A stretch of DNA of 26,670 nucleotides from RGIG5612 sp045598285 (GCA_045598285.1 JAZLLU010000010.1:1-26670), one strand, 5' to 3'. Counted from the stretch's first letter, positions 14,604 through 23,232 are shown. A program made the numbers and translations. Notes: a model not told the origin generated them from the sequence alone.

Positions 14604-15903
14604 TCTTTCTAATCATGTTTACAAATTCTTCATTTGAGTGAGTTTTTGCAAACAAATCAAGGATTTTTTCAGTGCATTCTTCAGCGCGAAGTCCACCTGT
14701 TGCTTTTCTTATAATATATACTGCTTCTTGCTCTTCAGCGTTAAGTAAAAGGTCTTCTCTTCTTGTACCAGATTTTGCAATGTCAATTGCTGGGAATATT
14801 CTCTTTTCTTGAAGTTTTCTATCAAGAATAAGTTCCATATTACCAGTGCCTTTGAATTCCTCGTAAACAACATCATCCATCTTACTGCCTGTGTCAACGA
14901 GTGCTGTTGCTAAGATTGTCAAACTTCCACCTTCTCTAATATTTCTAGCAGCACCGAAGAATCTTTTCGGCATATGAAGAGCTGCCGGGTCAAGACCACC
15001 TGATAAAGTTCTTCCACTAGGAGGAACTAAAAGGTTATAAGCTCTTGCAAGTCTAGTAATACTATCTAGCAAGATTACAACATCTTCGCCGTGCTCAACT
15101 AATCTTTTTGCACGTTCGATCACCATTTCTGAAACTCTTTTGTGATGGTCTGGAAGTTCGTCGAAAGTTGAATAGATAACTTCAACATTATCTCCAACAA
15201 CGCCTTCCTTCATATCTGTAACCTCTTCAGGTCTTTCATCTATTAATAGTATAAGTATATGAACTTCTGGATTGTTTTTTTGAATTGAATGAGCTACTGC
15301 CTTAAGAAGTGTTGTTTTACCAGCCTTAGGAGGAGAAACAATCATACCTCTTTGGCCCTTACCAATAGGTGAAACAAGGTCAAAAATTCTCATAGCAACA
15401 TTTTTTTCGCTTGTTTCAAGTTTTAATCTCTCATCTGGGAAAATAGGTGTAAGACTTTCAAAGTTTTTACGACTTGCAGCTTCGCTAGGTAAAAGACCAT
15501 TGATTCTATCTAGTCTAAGAAGTGCACCAAACTTTTCATTTTGTGTTTTTATTCTTACTTTTCCAGTTAAGATATCACCAGTTTTAAGGTTAAAACGTTT
15601 TATTTGAGAAGGAGAAACATAAACATCGTCTTCTCCAGGCAAATAATTCTCGCATCTGATAAAACCATATCCATCTGGCAAAACTTCTAAAATTCCATTA
15701 GCGACTATGCCAGAATCTAGTTTTTCCTCTTCTTCTTTAGTGATGCCACTTTCTTCTTCACGAATTTTTTCCTCTGAAGCTTGCATAATAGCATCAATTA
15801 ACTCCGCTTTCTTCATAGAAGTAATGCCTTTAATACCAAATTGCTCCTTTGCGATGTCCTTAAGCTGAGCAAGTGCAACAGTTTCTAATTGTTCTCTTTT
15901 CAT
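14590..15903 (-). CDS. rho: Transcription termination factor Rho
   Basis: A 437-residue hexameric RNA-dependent ATPase that ends transcription at unstructured C-rich RNA. The Rho N-terminal helical domain covers about 1-45. The cold-shock-like RNA-binding domain follows, with GYGFIRCENYLPGEDDVYVS near 78-98. The RecA-type ATPase has a P-loop PPKAGKTT at 191-198 and ILLIDERPEEVTD. There is no large insertion in the linker. The ATG at 15903 has AAAGGAAA upstream and gives the standard start; a TTG 15 bp further upstream is less likely. A clear promoter lies at 16024-16052, giving a leader of about 113 nt, long enough for the autoregulation known for rho genes. Confidence 0.97.
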   Translation of the reverse strand: MKREQLETVALAQLKDIAKEQFGIKGITSMKKAELIDAIMQASEEKIREEESGITKEEEEKLDSGIVANGILEVLPDGYGFIRCENYLPGEDDVYVSPSQIKRFNLKTGDILTGKVRIKTQNEKFGALLRLDRINGLLPSEAASRKNFESLTPIFPDERLKLETSEKNVAMRIFDLVSPIGKGQRGMIVSPPKAGKTTLLKAVAHSIQKNNPEVHILILLIDERPEEVTDMKEGVVGDNVEVIYSTFDELPDHHKRVSEMVIERAKRLVEHGEDVVILLDSITRLARAYNLLVPPSGRTLSGGLDPAALHMPKRFFGAARNIREGGSLTILATALVDTGSKMDDVVYEEFKGTGNMELILDRKLQEKRIFPAIDIAKSGTRREDLLLNAEEQEAVYIIRKATGGLRAEECTEKILDLFAKTHSNEEFVNMIRKIKLV

Positions 15904-16023
15904 AAAATTTCCTTTCAAAAAAACAAAAAATGTCCAAACAACTAACGTAACAACTAAATTTTCAATTCATAATTCTATGGGATTTGTATGAAACTTAAGA
16001 ATCTAAGAATTTCTGACGTTCGT

Positions 16024-16052
16024 ATTATATATAAAATAGTTTGAAAATGCAA
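16024..16052 (-). promoter_or_regulatory. rho promoter
   Basis: On the minus strand TTGCAT (complement of 16047-16052) and a perfect TATAAT (complement of 16024-16029) are 17 bp apart. Its -35 box abuts the -35 box of the divergent DUF4364 promoter, so RNA polymerase could probably occupy only one at a time. Confidence 0.7.
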
Positions 16053-16069
16053 GTTTTATATGATAATCT
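16041..16069 (+). promoter_or_regulatory. Probable DUF4364-engB promoter
   Basis: TTGAAA at 16041-16046 and TAATCT at 16064-16069 are 17 bp apart; a TGATAAT also overlaps the -10 region. The ATG at 16103 and its AGAGGAAT ribosome site lie about 30 bp downstream. Confidence 0.5.
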
Positions 16070-16102
16070 ATAAAAACCCCTTTCTTTTAGAGGAATAGAA
16101 TT

Positions 16103-16618
16103 ATGACAGATTCAAATACTATTTATAAGTTAATGATTTTGTATATGCTCAACAAATTAGACTCTCAGCTCACAAACGCTCAGCTGTTTAGTTTTTTTAT
16201 TGAGAAAGAATATACAGACTATTTCAATATCCAGCAAACGCTCTCTGAGCTTGTTGAATCTGGTTTTGTTGAGATGGTTATAATTAGAAATACTTCTTAC
16301 TATAGTATCACCCCAGAAGGATATGAATCGCTTACATTCTTTAAGAACCAAATCCCTAAAGGAGCACTAGAAGATATCACTAATTATCTTGAAGAGCACA
16401 AATATACTCTTAAGAATGAAGTTGGCACAACTGCCGATTACTATAAACACACAAATGGTGATTATATTGCTCATTGCCAAATCATGGAGGGAAAAGCTCT
16501 ACTTTACGAACTTAATATAGCAGTACCTAGTGAGGAAGAAGCCTCAAAGATTTGTTCTAACTGGGACGGCTATTCAGAAGATGTTTATGCAACAATAATG
16601 AAAACCCTTCTTCAATAA
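16103..16618 (+). CDS. DUF4364 winged-helix protein
   Basis: A 171-residue DUF4364 protein with a winged helix-turn-helix at the N-terminus (about residues 5-80: an IYKLMILYMLN start, a QQTLSELVESGFV recognition region and a YSITPEGYESL wing). An alpha/beta C-terminal domain of unknown role follows. These PadR-like proteins are common in Clostridia and their targets are not known. AGAGGAAT precedes the ATG. It ends one base before engB (TAATATG), so the two are translationally coupled. It diverges from rho with interlocked promoters and could sense or repress them; this is inference. Confidence 0.85.
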   Translation: MTDSNTIYKLMILYMLNKLDSQLTNAQLFSFFIEKEYTDYFNIQQTLSELVESGFVEMVIIRNTSYYSITPEGYESLTFFKNQIPKGALEDITNYLEEHKYTLKNEVGTTADYYKHTNGDYIAHCQIMEGKALLYELNIAVPSEEEASKICSNWDGYSEDVYATIMKTLLQ

Positions 16619-16619
16619 T

Positions 16620-17198
16620 ATGATAATCAAAAGCGCTGATTTAGAAACTGTATGTGGACCGACAAGCACTCTTCCTAGTAACGCATTGCCGGAAATTGCA
16701 TTTGCTGGCAAATCAAATGTTGGCAAGTCTTCTTTAATTAACGCTCTACTAAATCGTAAAGCTTTGGCTCGTACATCTAGCCAGCCAGGCAAAACTCAAA
16801 CAATCAATTTTTATAACATAAATAAATCTTTTTATTTCGTTGACCTTCCAGGATATGGATATGCTAAGGTTTCTGCTTCTGAGCAAGCAAAATGGGGCGA
16901 AATGATAGAAAAATATCTAAACACATCAAAACAATTAAAGGTTATCTTTCTTTTAATTGATATTCGTCATGAAGTGAAAGCAAATGATAAGCAAATGTAT
17001 GATTGGATTGTCGCAAATAATTTTACACCTGTTGTTATAGCAACAAAGGCTGACAAAATAAAACGAAGCCAGCTTGCTAAGCAACTTAAAGCTATCAAAA
17101 CTGGCCTCGGAATCGTTAATAGTGATATCCTTCCGTTCTCATCTGAAACAAAGCAAGGCTTTGAAGATGTCTGGAAAAAAATCGAATCTTATATTTAA
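16620..17198 (+). CDS. engB: Ribosome biogenesis GTP-binding protein EngB/YsxC
   Basis: A 192-residue TRAFAC-class GTPase needed for assembly of the 50S subunit. G1 is GKSNVGKS at 30-37, G2 lies around the threonines of SQPGKTQT, G3 is DLPGYG followed by YAKVS, and G4 is TKADK. Length is standard. Its ATG lies one base after the DUF4364 stop and has no separate ribosome site, so translation depends on the upstream gene. It converges on the M23 peptidase gene with only 24 bp between stop codons and no visible terminator. Confidence 0.96.
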   Translation: MIIKSADLETVCGPTSTLPSNALPEIAFAGKSNVGKSSLINALLNRKALARTSSQPGKTQTINFYNINKSFYFVDLPGYGYAKVSASEQAKWGEMIEKYLNTSKQLKVIFLLIDIRHEVKANDKQMYDWIVANNFTPVVIATKADKIKRSQLAKQLKAIKTGLGIVNSDILPFSSETKQGFEDVWKKIESYI

Positions 17199-17222
17199 TT
17201 AATCTATAGCAAAAGAATCGGC

Positions 17223-18410
17223 TTAATAAAGTCCAAGGTACGGACCTGGGTCTACTCTTGTACCACCAATATTGTAGAGCATTACACCAAAGTGTAAGTG
17301 ACAACCTGTTGAGTTACCAGTAGTTCCAACATATCCAATAACCTCACCTTGGCTGACGTATTGTCCAACTGATACGGCACGTCTGGATTGATGCATATAT
17401 TCTGTATATACTCCACCACCATGATAGATAACAGTATAGTTACCGCATCCACCATTCCATCCGTCTTGCGAAATAACGACTTGTCCGTCATCTACCGCGT
17501 AAATCAAAGTTCCACCTGGCGCACCTACATCCAAGCCATTATGGAATTGAATTGCTCCACTACCCCAAGGATCATCTCTATATCCATAAGGAGAAGTAAT
17601 CCAGTTTGGTCCATAAGGACTTGCAAGTGGCCAAAGGAATGAACCACTCGTTGGAACATATCCACCAGAAGCTTCATCATAGCTTGATGTTAAACTAAGA
17701 ATTTCTTGTTTAATTTCGCTAAGCAAAGATTGTAGATATTCGTTCTGCTCTTTTTGTATAGCCTCTTCATTAAGTGCATCACCTAAAGCTTCTGCCTTAA
17801 CAGCTAAAATTTCATCTAGTACTGCCATTTGGTCATCTTGTGCAGCCTTAAGCTCTAAGATTTCGTCTTGTTCTTGCTGAACAACCGCTTGCTCTTGTTT
17901 AATATAGTCTTGCATTTCTTTGAGCTTTTCCATTTCAGCACGGTCATAGTTATTAAGTTCTAATAAGTACTGAATTCTGTTAATAGCATCAGCAAAAGTA
18001 TCTGACGAGAAGAAAGCTTCGAGATATGAATTACCCATGTTCTCATAAAGAAACTGGATACGAAGTTTCATATTCTCGTATTCTTTGTCAATTTGCTTTT
18101 GTTTTTCATCGATTTGCTTTTGAAGCTTATCGATCTTTTTTTGCTTTTCATCAGATTGTGCTTGATATTCATCTATAATTGCTTGTACTTCTGCAATTTC
18201 AGCATCAATCTCTTCAACTGCCTGCTTAGCATTGGCAACGTTGTTTTTTAATTCTTGTAGTCTGGCTTCACTACTTTGAAGCTCTTGTTGAATCTCGTTA
18301 CGGCGCGCTTTTGCATCGGATAATTCATCACCTTTTACACCCGGAGCAATGAAAACTATCGCAACTGCAACCGCCAGGATTACACCTACAATTCTCAATA
18401 TTCGTTTCAT
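17223..18410 (-). CDS. Secreted M23 (LytM/EnvC-like) peptidoglycan hydrolase with coiled coil
   Basis: A 395-residue exported protein. A basic start and hydrophobic segment at 3-22 look like a signal peptide or anchor. A long coiled coil rich in Glu, Gln and Lys runs through about 28-240, and the C-terminal LytM domain has HNGLDVGAP (H290, D294), H340 and HLHFGV (H371, H373), the complete zinc and catalytic set. It should therefore be an active DD-endopeptidase-type hydrolase, unlike EnvC, which is degenerate. It is last in the operon ftsE-ftsX-S41 protease. By analogy with EnvC and PcsB, the coiled coil should contact the outer loop of FtsX and be switched on by FtsEX during division. AAGGCGG precedes the ATG. 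Confidence 0.92.
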   Translation of the reverse strand: MKRILRIVGVILAVAVAIVFIAPGVKGDELSDAKARRNEIQQELQSSEARLQELKNNVANAKQAVEEIDAEIAEVQAIIDEYQAQSDEKQKKIDKLQKQIDEKQKQIDKEYENMKLRIQFLYENMGNSYLEAFFSSDTFADAINRIQYLLELNNYDRAEMEKLKEMQDYIKQEQAVVQQEQDEILELKAAQDDQMAVLDEILAVKAEALGDALNEEAIQKEQNEYLQSLLSEIKQEILSLTSSYDEASGGYVPTSGSFLWPLASPYGPNWITSPYGYRDDPWGSGAIQFHNGLDVGAPGGTLIYAVDDGQVVISQDGWNGGCGNYTVIYHGGGVYTEYMHQSRRAVSVGQYVSQGEVIGYVGTTGNSTGCHLHFGVMLYNIGGTRVDPGPYLGLY

Positions 18411-18424
18411 AATTCCGCCTTTTC

Positions 18425-19678
18425 TTAATCTGCCGATTCATTAAGAATCTCAATTGCTTTTTGTAACTGTGTGTCTTCATCCTCTGTAACAAGTCCATCT
18501 TTATAAGCGTTTTCCGGAATTTCAACTACAACGTCTGGAGTAATGCCGACTCCATTTATATCTCTATCCTTAGGAGTGAAATATTTTTCAGTTGTAAATT
18601 TCATTCCAGAACCATCCGGCAATCTAAATACGCTTTGAACGATTCCTTTACCGAATGTTTGAGTACCTACTATAGTCGCCCAATCATAATCTTGAATAGC
18701 TCCTGTGAAAAGTTCTGATGCACTGGCAGAGTTGCCATTAACAAGCAAAACCATAGGGATATGTAATTGGTGCTCCTCATCTGAGGTCTCTGTTTTTTCT
18801 TTATTGTTTTTATCTCTGGTCGTTAAAATTTTTCCTTTTGGTAAAATTCTATCGGCCATAGCAACAACCGTATTGTAATCGCCACCAGGATTATCTCTTA
18901 AATCTATGATGACTTTTTTCATGCCCTGATTTAGAAGTTCATCTATCGCAGCAGCAAACTGTTCGTCAGTAGGTTCGTCAAACTCTGTAACTATGATATA
19001 TCCAATATCATTATCAAGCATTTTGTAAGAAACTGTTTCGGTTTCTATTTCTTTTCTTTCAACCTTAAACTTTAGGATTTCATCTCCACGTTTAATTTCA
19101 ATATCTACGAATGTACCTGGCTCGCCTCTAACAACAGCGACAAGGGCGTCAAGATCTTCAAAACCCGACTCTCCATTAGCCGAAACAATAATATCTTTTG
19201 CTTGAATTCCAGCTTCTTTAGCCGGCGTTTTATCAAACACCTTATATACTTGATACGAACCATCATCAAGTTGGGTTACACTTACTCCTATGCCGGTATA
19301 ATTACCTGCATTTTCTTGCATAAGTTGTTCAAACTCTTCTTTTGTATAATAAGTAGCATATTTATCGCCAAGGCCTTCAAGCAAACCTTTAGCTAAGCCA
19401 TCTTCAATTACTTCTTCGTCGTAGTCATAAAGAAAATATTGATTTAGGTAAGCAAGTATAGTGCTTAACTTTTCGTTATAAGTAATTTCCTTGGTTGTCC
19501 TTTGTCTAACTAAAACAATACCTACAACGCAAAGCAGTGCAATTGCTACTGAAATAATAACGCCTACTACGACACCTAATCCAAACTTACTACTTTTTTT
19601 CTTTGGATTAGTTTTTCTTTCTTCCATATATATTTCTTGCTCTAATTCGTTGTCTAAATCGTTATCAAAGTAATCCAT
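18425..19678 (-). CDS. C-terminal processing peptidase, S41 family (CtpA-like)
   Basis: A 417-residue membrane-anchored serine protease. A single transmembrane helix lies at about 33-57 after a charged cytoplasmic N-terminus. A PDZ domain follows at about 125-205 (GIGVSV... AGIQAKDIIVSANGE), then the S41 domain with LRDNPGG, the SASAS serine motif at 317-321 and the general-base Lys in TFGKGIVQ (K344). The protease acts outside the membrane, trimming envelope proteins. The start lies 3 bp after the ftsX stop. Its place between ftsX and the M23 peptidase suggests it processes or controls that hydrolase. PDZ-gated proteolysis is known for the family; the substrate here is inferred. Confidence 0.95.
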   Translation of the reverse strand: MDYFDNDLDNELEQEIYMEERKTNPKKKSSKFGLGVVVGVIISVAIALLCVVGIVLVRQRTTKEITYNEKLSTILAYLNQYFLYDYDEEVIEDGLAKGLLEGLGDKYATYYTKEEFEQLMQENAGNYTGIGVSVTQLDDGSYQVYKVFDKTPAKEAGIQAKDIIVSANGESGFEDLDALVAVVRGEPGTFVDIEIKRGDEILKFKVERKEIETETVSYKMLDNDIGYIIVTEFDEPTDEQFAAAIDELLNQGMKKVIIDLRDNPGGDYNTVVAMADRILPKGKILTTRDKNNKEKTETSDEEHQLHIPMVLLVNGNSASASELFTGAIQDYDWATIVGTQTFGKGIVQSVFRLPDGSGMKFTTEKYFTPKDRDINGVGITPDVVVEIPENAYKDGLVTEDEDTQLQKAIEILNESAD

Positions 19679-19681
19679 CTG

Positions 19682-20593
19682 TCAAACCTTAATATATTTA
19701 TTTGTAGCAATAGTACTTCCTATAAAACCAATTCCTGCTCCAAGAATAATTGCAACTGGCACAACTACCTCAAATACAGAACCTAAACCAAGAAAACTAA
19801 ACGAGTTAGTAAAGGTTTGAAGTTGTGAAACTACATATCCTATTGCTGCTCTATATAGGAAGAATAAAATTATTAGTGGCACAATCGCTCCTATAACACC
19901 GATTATGATTCCTTCGAAAACGAAAGGAGATTTAACGAAGAAGTCTGTTGCACCAACATATTTCATAATTTTAATTTCATCAGCACGCACTGTAATACCA
20001 GTTGTAATAGTATTCGAAATAAGGAAGATTGAAACCGCAAGCAAAACTAAAATAATTGCGATTGAAGCAATACCAGCAATCTTTCCTACATCTGAAAGCG
20101 CATTAGCTGTTATATCCGATTTATTAACCTGTCTTATGCCTTGAAGGTTCTTTAGCATCGAAACTACTGTTGATTGCTGTGAAATATCCTTTAAATAAAC
20201 TGCATAAGAAGCCGATTTAGCAAGCGGATTATCATCCGCAAAACCTAAAGCCAAATCCGGGTTATCTGCAAAATAATCTTTCTTAAAACTTTCCCATGCT
20301 TCTTCAGCTGAAGTGTATTCAATATGAGAAACCTGGTCCCATCCTTCTATTTTTTTACCAATTTCTTTTATCTGTGAATCCTCTAAATCCTGATCAAAGA
20401 AAATTGTTATACAAACAGAATCTTGGGCTTCTTTAATTACATAATTAATGTTCATGATTACGGAAAGGAGTAAGCCTACCATAAAAACACAAGCTGCAAT
20501 AGTAGCTACTGAAGCAACAAAGAAAATTTTATTTCTCTTTATTCCCTTAAATCCTTGTCCGAGACAATAAAAGAATGTTCCGCCTTTGCTCAT
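19682..20593 (-). CDS. ftsX: Cell-division ABC transporter permease FtsX
   Basis: A 303-residue permease-like subunit of the FtsEX complex. There is one transmembrane segment near 20-45, a large extracellular loop (about 48-170), then three membrane segments in the C-terminal half (about 170-195, 220-245, 270-295), the standard FtsX topology. FtsEX does not transport; it passes ATP-driven shape change across the membrane to peptidoglycan hydrolases. Its ATG overlaps the ftsE stop by 4 bp, so the two are translationally coupled. The hydrolase partner is most likely the M23 protein two genes on. Confidence 0.95.
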   Translation of the reverse strand: MSKGGTFFYCLGQGFKGIKRNKIFFVASVATIAACVFMVGLLLSVIMNINYVIKEAQDSVCITIFFDQDLEDSQIKEIGKKIEGWDQVSHIEYTSAEEAWESFKKDYFADNPDLALGFADDNPLAKSASYAVYLKDISQQSTVVSMLKNLQGIRQVNKSDITANALSDVGKIAGIASIAIILVLLAVSIFLISNTITTGITVRADEIKIMKYVGATDFFVKSPFVFEGIIIGVIGAIVPLIILFFLYRAAIGYVVSQLQTFTNSFSFLGLGSVFEVVVPVAIILGAGIGFIGSTIATNKYIKV

Positions 20594-21273
20594 TGAACAC
20601 TTCCTCCTTGTCTTATATCATTTACAACCATTCCATTCTTAAGGTTAATAATACGTTTATTCATAGAACGAACAATTTCATGGTTATGAGTAACAACAAT
20701 AACTGTTGTTCCTCTTCTATTTACTTCTTCAAGTAAATCCATAATTATTTGAGTGTTGCTAGGGTCTAAGTTTCCTGTAGGCTCGTCTGCCAAAAGAACC
20801 TTAGGTCTATTAACTAATGCTCTCGCAAGAGCAACTCTTTGTTGCTCTCCTCCTGAAAGTTGATTAGGAAACGCTCTATATTTTTCTGAAATTCCTGCAA
20901 GAGTTAAAACCGCTGCAACATTCTTTTTTATTTTTTCTGGAGGCACTGAAATAGCTCTTTGTGCAAAAGCTATATTTTCATATACATCTCTATCTTTTAA
21001 TAAACGGAAGTCTTGAAATACAACTCCAATGTCTCTTCTAAGTTTCGGAATTTTTGATCTTCTTAAGTGGGTTACACATTTTCCGTTAACATATATTTCA
21101 CCAGAAGTAGGTTGCAATTCTTTAATTAATAATTTAAAAAGTGTACTTTTTCCGGCACCTGAATCGCCAACTATAAATACAAATTCACCTGGCGCAATAT
21201 GGAGGCTAACATTATCTAATGCTATGCTTTTGCCATCGTCATATACTTTTGTAACCCTGTCTAATCTAATCAT
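20590..21273 (-). CDS. ftsE: Cell-division ABC ATPase FtsE
   Basis: A 227-residue ABC ATPase. Walker A is GDSGAGKST at 36-44, the Q-loop lies in VVFQDFR, the signature LSGGEQQ is at 139-145, and Walker B is VLLADEP at 159-165, followed by the D-loop and the switch His in VVTHN. It binds the cytoplasmic side of FtsX. GGAGG precedes the ATG. It follows the PucR/CdaR-like gene after 11 bp and overlaps ftsX by 4 bp. Confidence 0.97.
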   Translation of the reverse strand: MIRLDRVTKVYDDGKSIALDNVSLHIAPGEFVFIVGDSGAGKSTLFKLLIKELQPTSGEIYVNGKCVTHLRRSKIPKLRRDIGVVFQDFRLLKDRDVYENIAFAQRAISVPPEKIKKNVAAVLTLAGISEKYRAFPNQLSGGEQQRVALARALVNRPKVLLADEPTGNLDPSNTQIIMDLLEEVNRRGTTVIVVTHNHEIVRSMNKRIINLKNGMVVNDIRQGGSVQ

Positions 21274-21284
21274 ATATCCTCCGA

Positions 21285-22370
21285 CTATTTGTACTCCAGT
21301 CCGTCAACGTAATCCATATAATTAGAAACCATCATTGCTATTTTTAATGTAATTGCATCGTCAAATACTCTTAAATCTAAACCCGTATTCTTTTGGACTT
21401 TATCCAATCGATAAACTAGTGTGTTTCTGTGTATATAAAGTTGCCTTGACGTTTCTGATACATTCAAAGAATTATCAAAAAACTTATTTATTGTTTCGGT
21501 TATTTCTTCATCAAAATCTCTAGGTGAACTGTCGCCGAAAATTTCTTTAATAAACAATCTGCAAAGTGGCATTGGCAATTGGTATATAAGTCTTCCAATT
21601 CCAAGGTTCTCGTAAGAATTAATATTGCTATCTGCAAAGAAAATCTTTCCAACTTCCTGTGCCATCTTAGCTTCTTTGTACGATTTAGAAACTTCTTTTA
21701 AGTCGTACACTGTTGAACCATACGAAATTGTTACTGTTTCTGATAAAGCACGCTTAACATCTGCGAAAGCCTTATTTGCAAATTTTTCTATTTCTTTGCT
21801 AGTAACATTCGTTTCAAACTGCTTAACAAGAATAATTGTTTTCTTGTCCAATGCTGTAATCAGGTCTTCATTTTCTCTATAAATACCTTTAATAGCAGTT
21901 ATAGCATCATCTTGGTTTTTTTCTTTTAAATCAAAAACGAATACAACTCTTGGCGCGTCAATCTCAAGCTTAAACTTTCTTGATCGGTCGAAAATATCGA
22001 CAAGCATAAGATTGTCCATTAATAGAGATTTGACAAAGTTATCTTTATCAAACTTCTCTTTGTAAGAAGCAAGTAAATGTTCCAACTGATACTTAACCAT
22101 TCTGCCAACAAGCTCAGTTGTAGCGGATTTGCCTCTTACCGCCAATATGTATTCATCCCGTAAATCGTCTTTTATTTTAAATAACTGACTATTAGATAAT
22201 TCCTTAAACTCTCTAGAAGATTCGGCAAACTCCTGAATCTTCTTTGAATCTATTTTATCCTTGTACGTGGAAACAATCAAGTTTCCATCTAATCCAAATA
22301 ATGCTGTGTCCTCGTTTGAAATTGCCTTTAGTTCATCAAGTGTCCTTTGCAATAATTGATTCGATATCAT
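21285..22370 (-). CDS. CdaR/PucR-type transcriptional regulator
   Basis: A 361-residue protein with a C-terminal PucR-type helix-turn-helix (SETSRQLYIHRNTLVYRL), where RNTL-x-YR is the family hallmark. An N-terminal segment with ALFGLDGNLIVST resembles the start of sugar-diacid recognition domains, and a GGDEF-like central region is typical of CdaR proteins. The ATG at 22370 has GAGGTG before it. It sits first in the cell-division operon, 11 bp before ftsE, a place where a metabolic-type regulator is not expected. It may link ftsEX expression to a nutrient or envelope signal. The AT-rich upstream region holds repeated TACACAAT-type motifs that could be its own sites. Confidence 0.88.
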   Translation of the reverse strand: MISNQLLQRTLDELKAISNEDTALFGLDGNLIVSTYKDKIDSKKIQEFAESSREFKELSNSQLFKIKDDLRDEYILAVRGKSATTELVGRMVKYQLEHLLASYKEKFDKDNFVKSLLMDNLMLVDIFDRSRKFKLEIDAPRVVFVFDLKEKNQDDAITAIKGIYRENEDLITALDKKTIILVKQFETNVTSKEIEKFANKAFADVKRALSETVTISYGSTVYDLKEVSKSYKEAKMAQEVGKIFFADSNINSYENLGIGRLIYQLPMPLCRLFIKEIFGDSSPRDFDEEITETINKFFDNSLNVSETSRQLYIHRNTLVYRLDKVQKNTGLDLRVFDDAITLKIAMMVSNYMDYVDGLEYK

Positions 22371-22382
22371 ACTACACCTCAA

Positions 22383-22583
22383 TTATGTTCGTTTTGTGTA
22401 TATTGTGTTAACGGGGTTTTTACACAATTTTTCATATTTTGTACAATTTTTTGCATATTTTTTGTTATACATTGTGTATTATATATCATTTTTCATAAAA
22501 AATAAAGCCTTTTTGTGGATAATTTTGTACGATTTATCAATCCTCTTCGTGATTATGCACAATTAAAGGTTTTATTTTTCTAT
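22383..22583 (-). promoter_or_regulatory. AT-rich control region of the regulator-ftsEX operon
   Basis: This region has no gene. It contains repeated motifs: ACACAATTTTTCATATTTTG and ACAATTTTTTGCATATTTT lie in tandem around 22422-22463, with further TGTGTA, GTACAA and GCACAAT copies to 22562. A possible minus-strand promoter is TTGTGT-17-AATATA (complement of about 22403-22431). Repeated half-sites of this kind suggest a protein-binding region. Boundaries are approximate. Confidence 0.4.
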
Positions 22584-22626
22584 AAAAAATTTGCCTGTCC
22601 AAAACAATATGTTGTGGTCAGGCAAA
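22584..22626 (-). terminator. Intrinsic terminator of the macrodomain gene
   Basis: On the minus strand TTTGCCTG pairs with CAGGCAAA (22590-22597 with 22619-22626). An inner CCACAACA/TGTTTTGG stem has one mismatch, and six T residues follow. It lies 30 bp after the gene's stop. Confidence 0.9.
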
Positions 22627-22655
22627 CGATACATGTCTATAAAAAATAATTTATA

Positions 22656-23165
22656 TTAGATAAGTTCTGGGTAAAGTTCCTTTGCAAGAGCAAAACTTTC
22701 TTCATCTATAAGCGTAAGATAAAAATCACGTTTTTCGTTTTCTTGCTGAACTTTTAAGATTTCTTCTATCGCAATCTTAATTGCTTCTTTCTTAGGATAT
22801 CCATACGTCCCTCCAGAGATGAGAGGAAACGCTACGCTTCTACATCCGTGAGTTTTTGAAAGTTCTAATGACTTTTGATAAGCACTTCTTAAAAGTTTCT
22901 CTTCGCCATTGTTTCCGCCATTCCAAACAGGTCCGACTGTATGAATAATATAAATTGCATATTCCATATCATAGCCCCAAGTGATTACAGCTTCTCCTGT
23001 TGGGCATCCGCCTATTTGTGCACATGCTTCGTCAAGTTCTGGGCCTGCTGCCTTATGAATAGCACCGTCTACTCCGCCGCCGCCAACAAGTCCTTCGTTA
23101 GCTGCGTTAACAACGGCATCAACTTCCATCTCTACAATATTCTCATTAACTATTTTTACTGCCAT
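22656..23165 (-). CDS. Macrodomain protein (O-acetyl-ADP-ribose deacetylase-like)
   Basis: A 169-residue stand-alone macrodomain of the YmdB/MacroD type, expected to bind ADP-ribose and remove it or its acetyl ester from small molecules or proteins. Visible motifs are VVNAANEGLVGGGGVDGAIH (NAAN at 20-23, Gly-rich loop and D33, which is usually catalytic), IHTVGPVW, and the second loop PLISGGTYGYP. GGGGAT precedes the ATG. It is monocistronic with its own -10 box and terminator. No NAD-dependent transferase or sirtuin is beside it, so a toxin-antitoxin role is not indicated. Confidence 0.95.
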   Translation of the reverse strand: MAVKIVNENIVEMEVDAVVNAANEGLVGGGGVDGAIHKAAGPELDEACAQIGGCPTGEAVITWGYDMEYAIYIIHTVGPVWNGGNNGEEKLLRSAYQKSLELSKTHGCRSVAFPLISGGTYGYPKKEAIKIAIEEILKVQQENEKRDFYLTLIDEESFALAKELYPELI

Positions 23166-23196
23166 ATTTTTTATCCCCTATTTTTTTATGTACTTT

Positions 23197-23202
23197 ATTA
23201 TA
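23197..23202 (-). promoter_or_regulatory. -10 box for the macrodomain gene
   Basis: A perfect TATAAT on the minus strand preceded directly by TTG, about 32 bp before the ATG at 23165. No good -35 box is visible at 16-18 bp. Confidence 0.45.
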
Positions 23203-23232
23203 CAATAAAGCTCCCTAAAATCCTAATAAGTT

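Noticed and set aside
22656..23165. Macrodomain as a DarG-like antitoxin
   Set aside because: No DarT-like toxin or other ADP-ribosyltransferase gene is adjacent, and the short stand-alone form matches YmdB/MacroD proteins.
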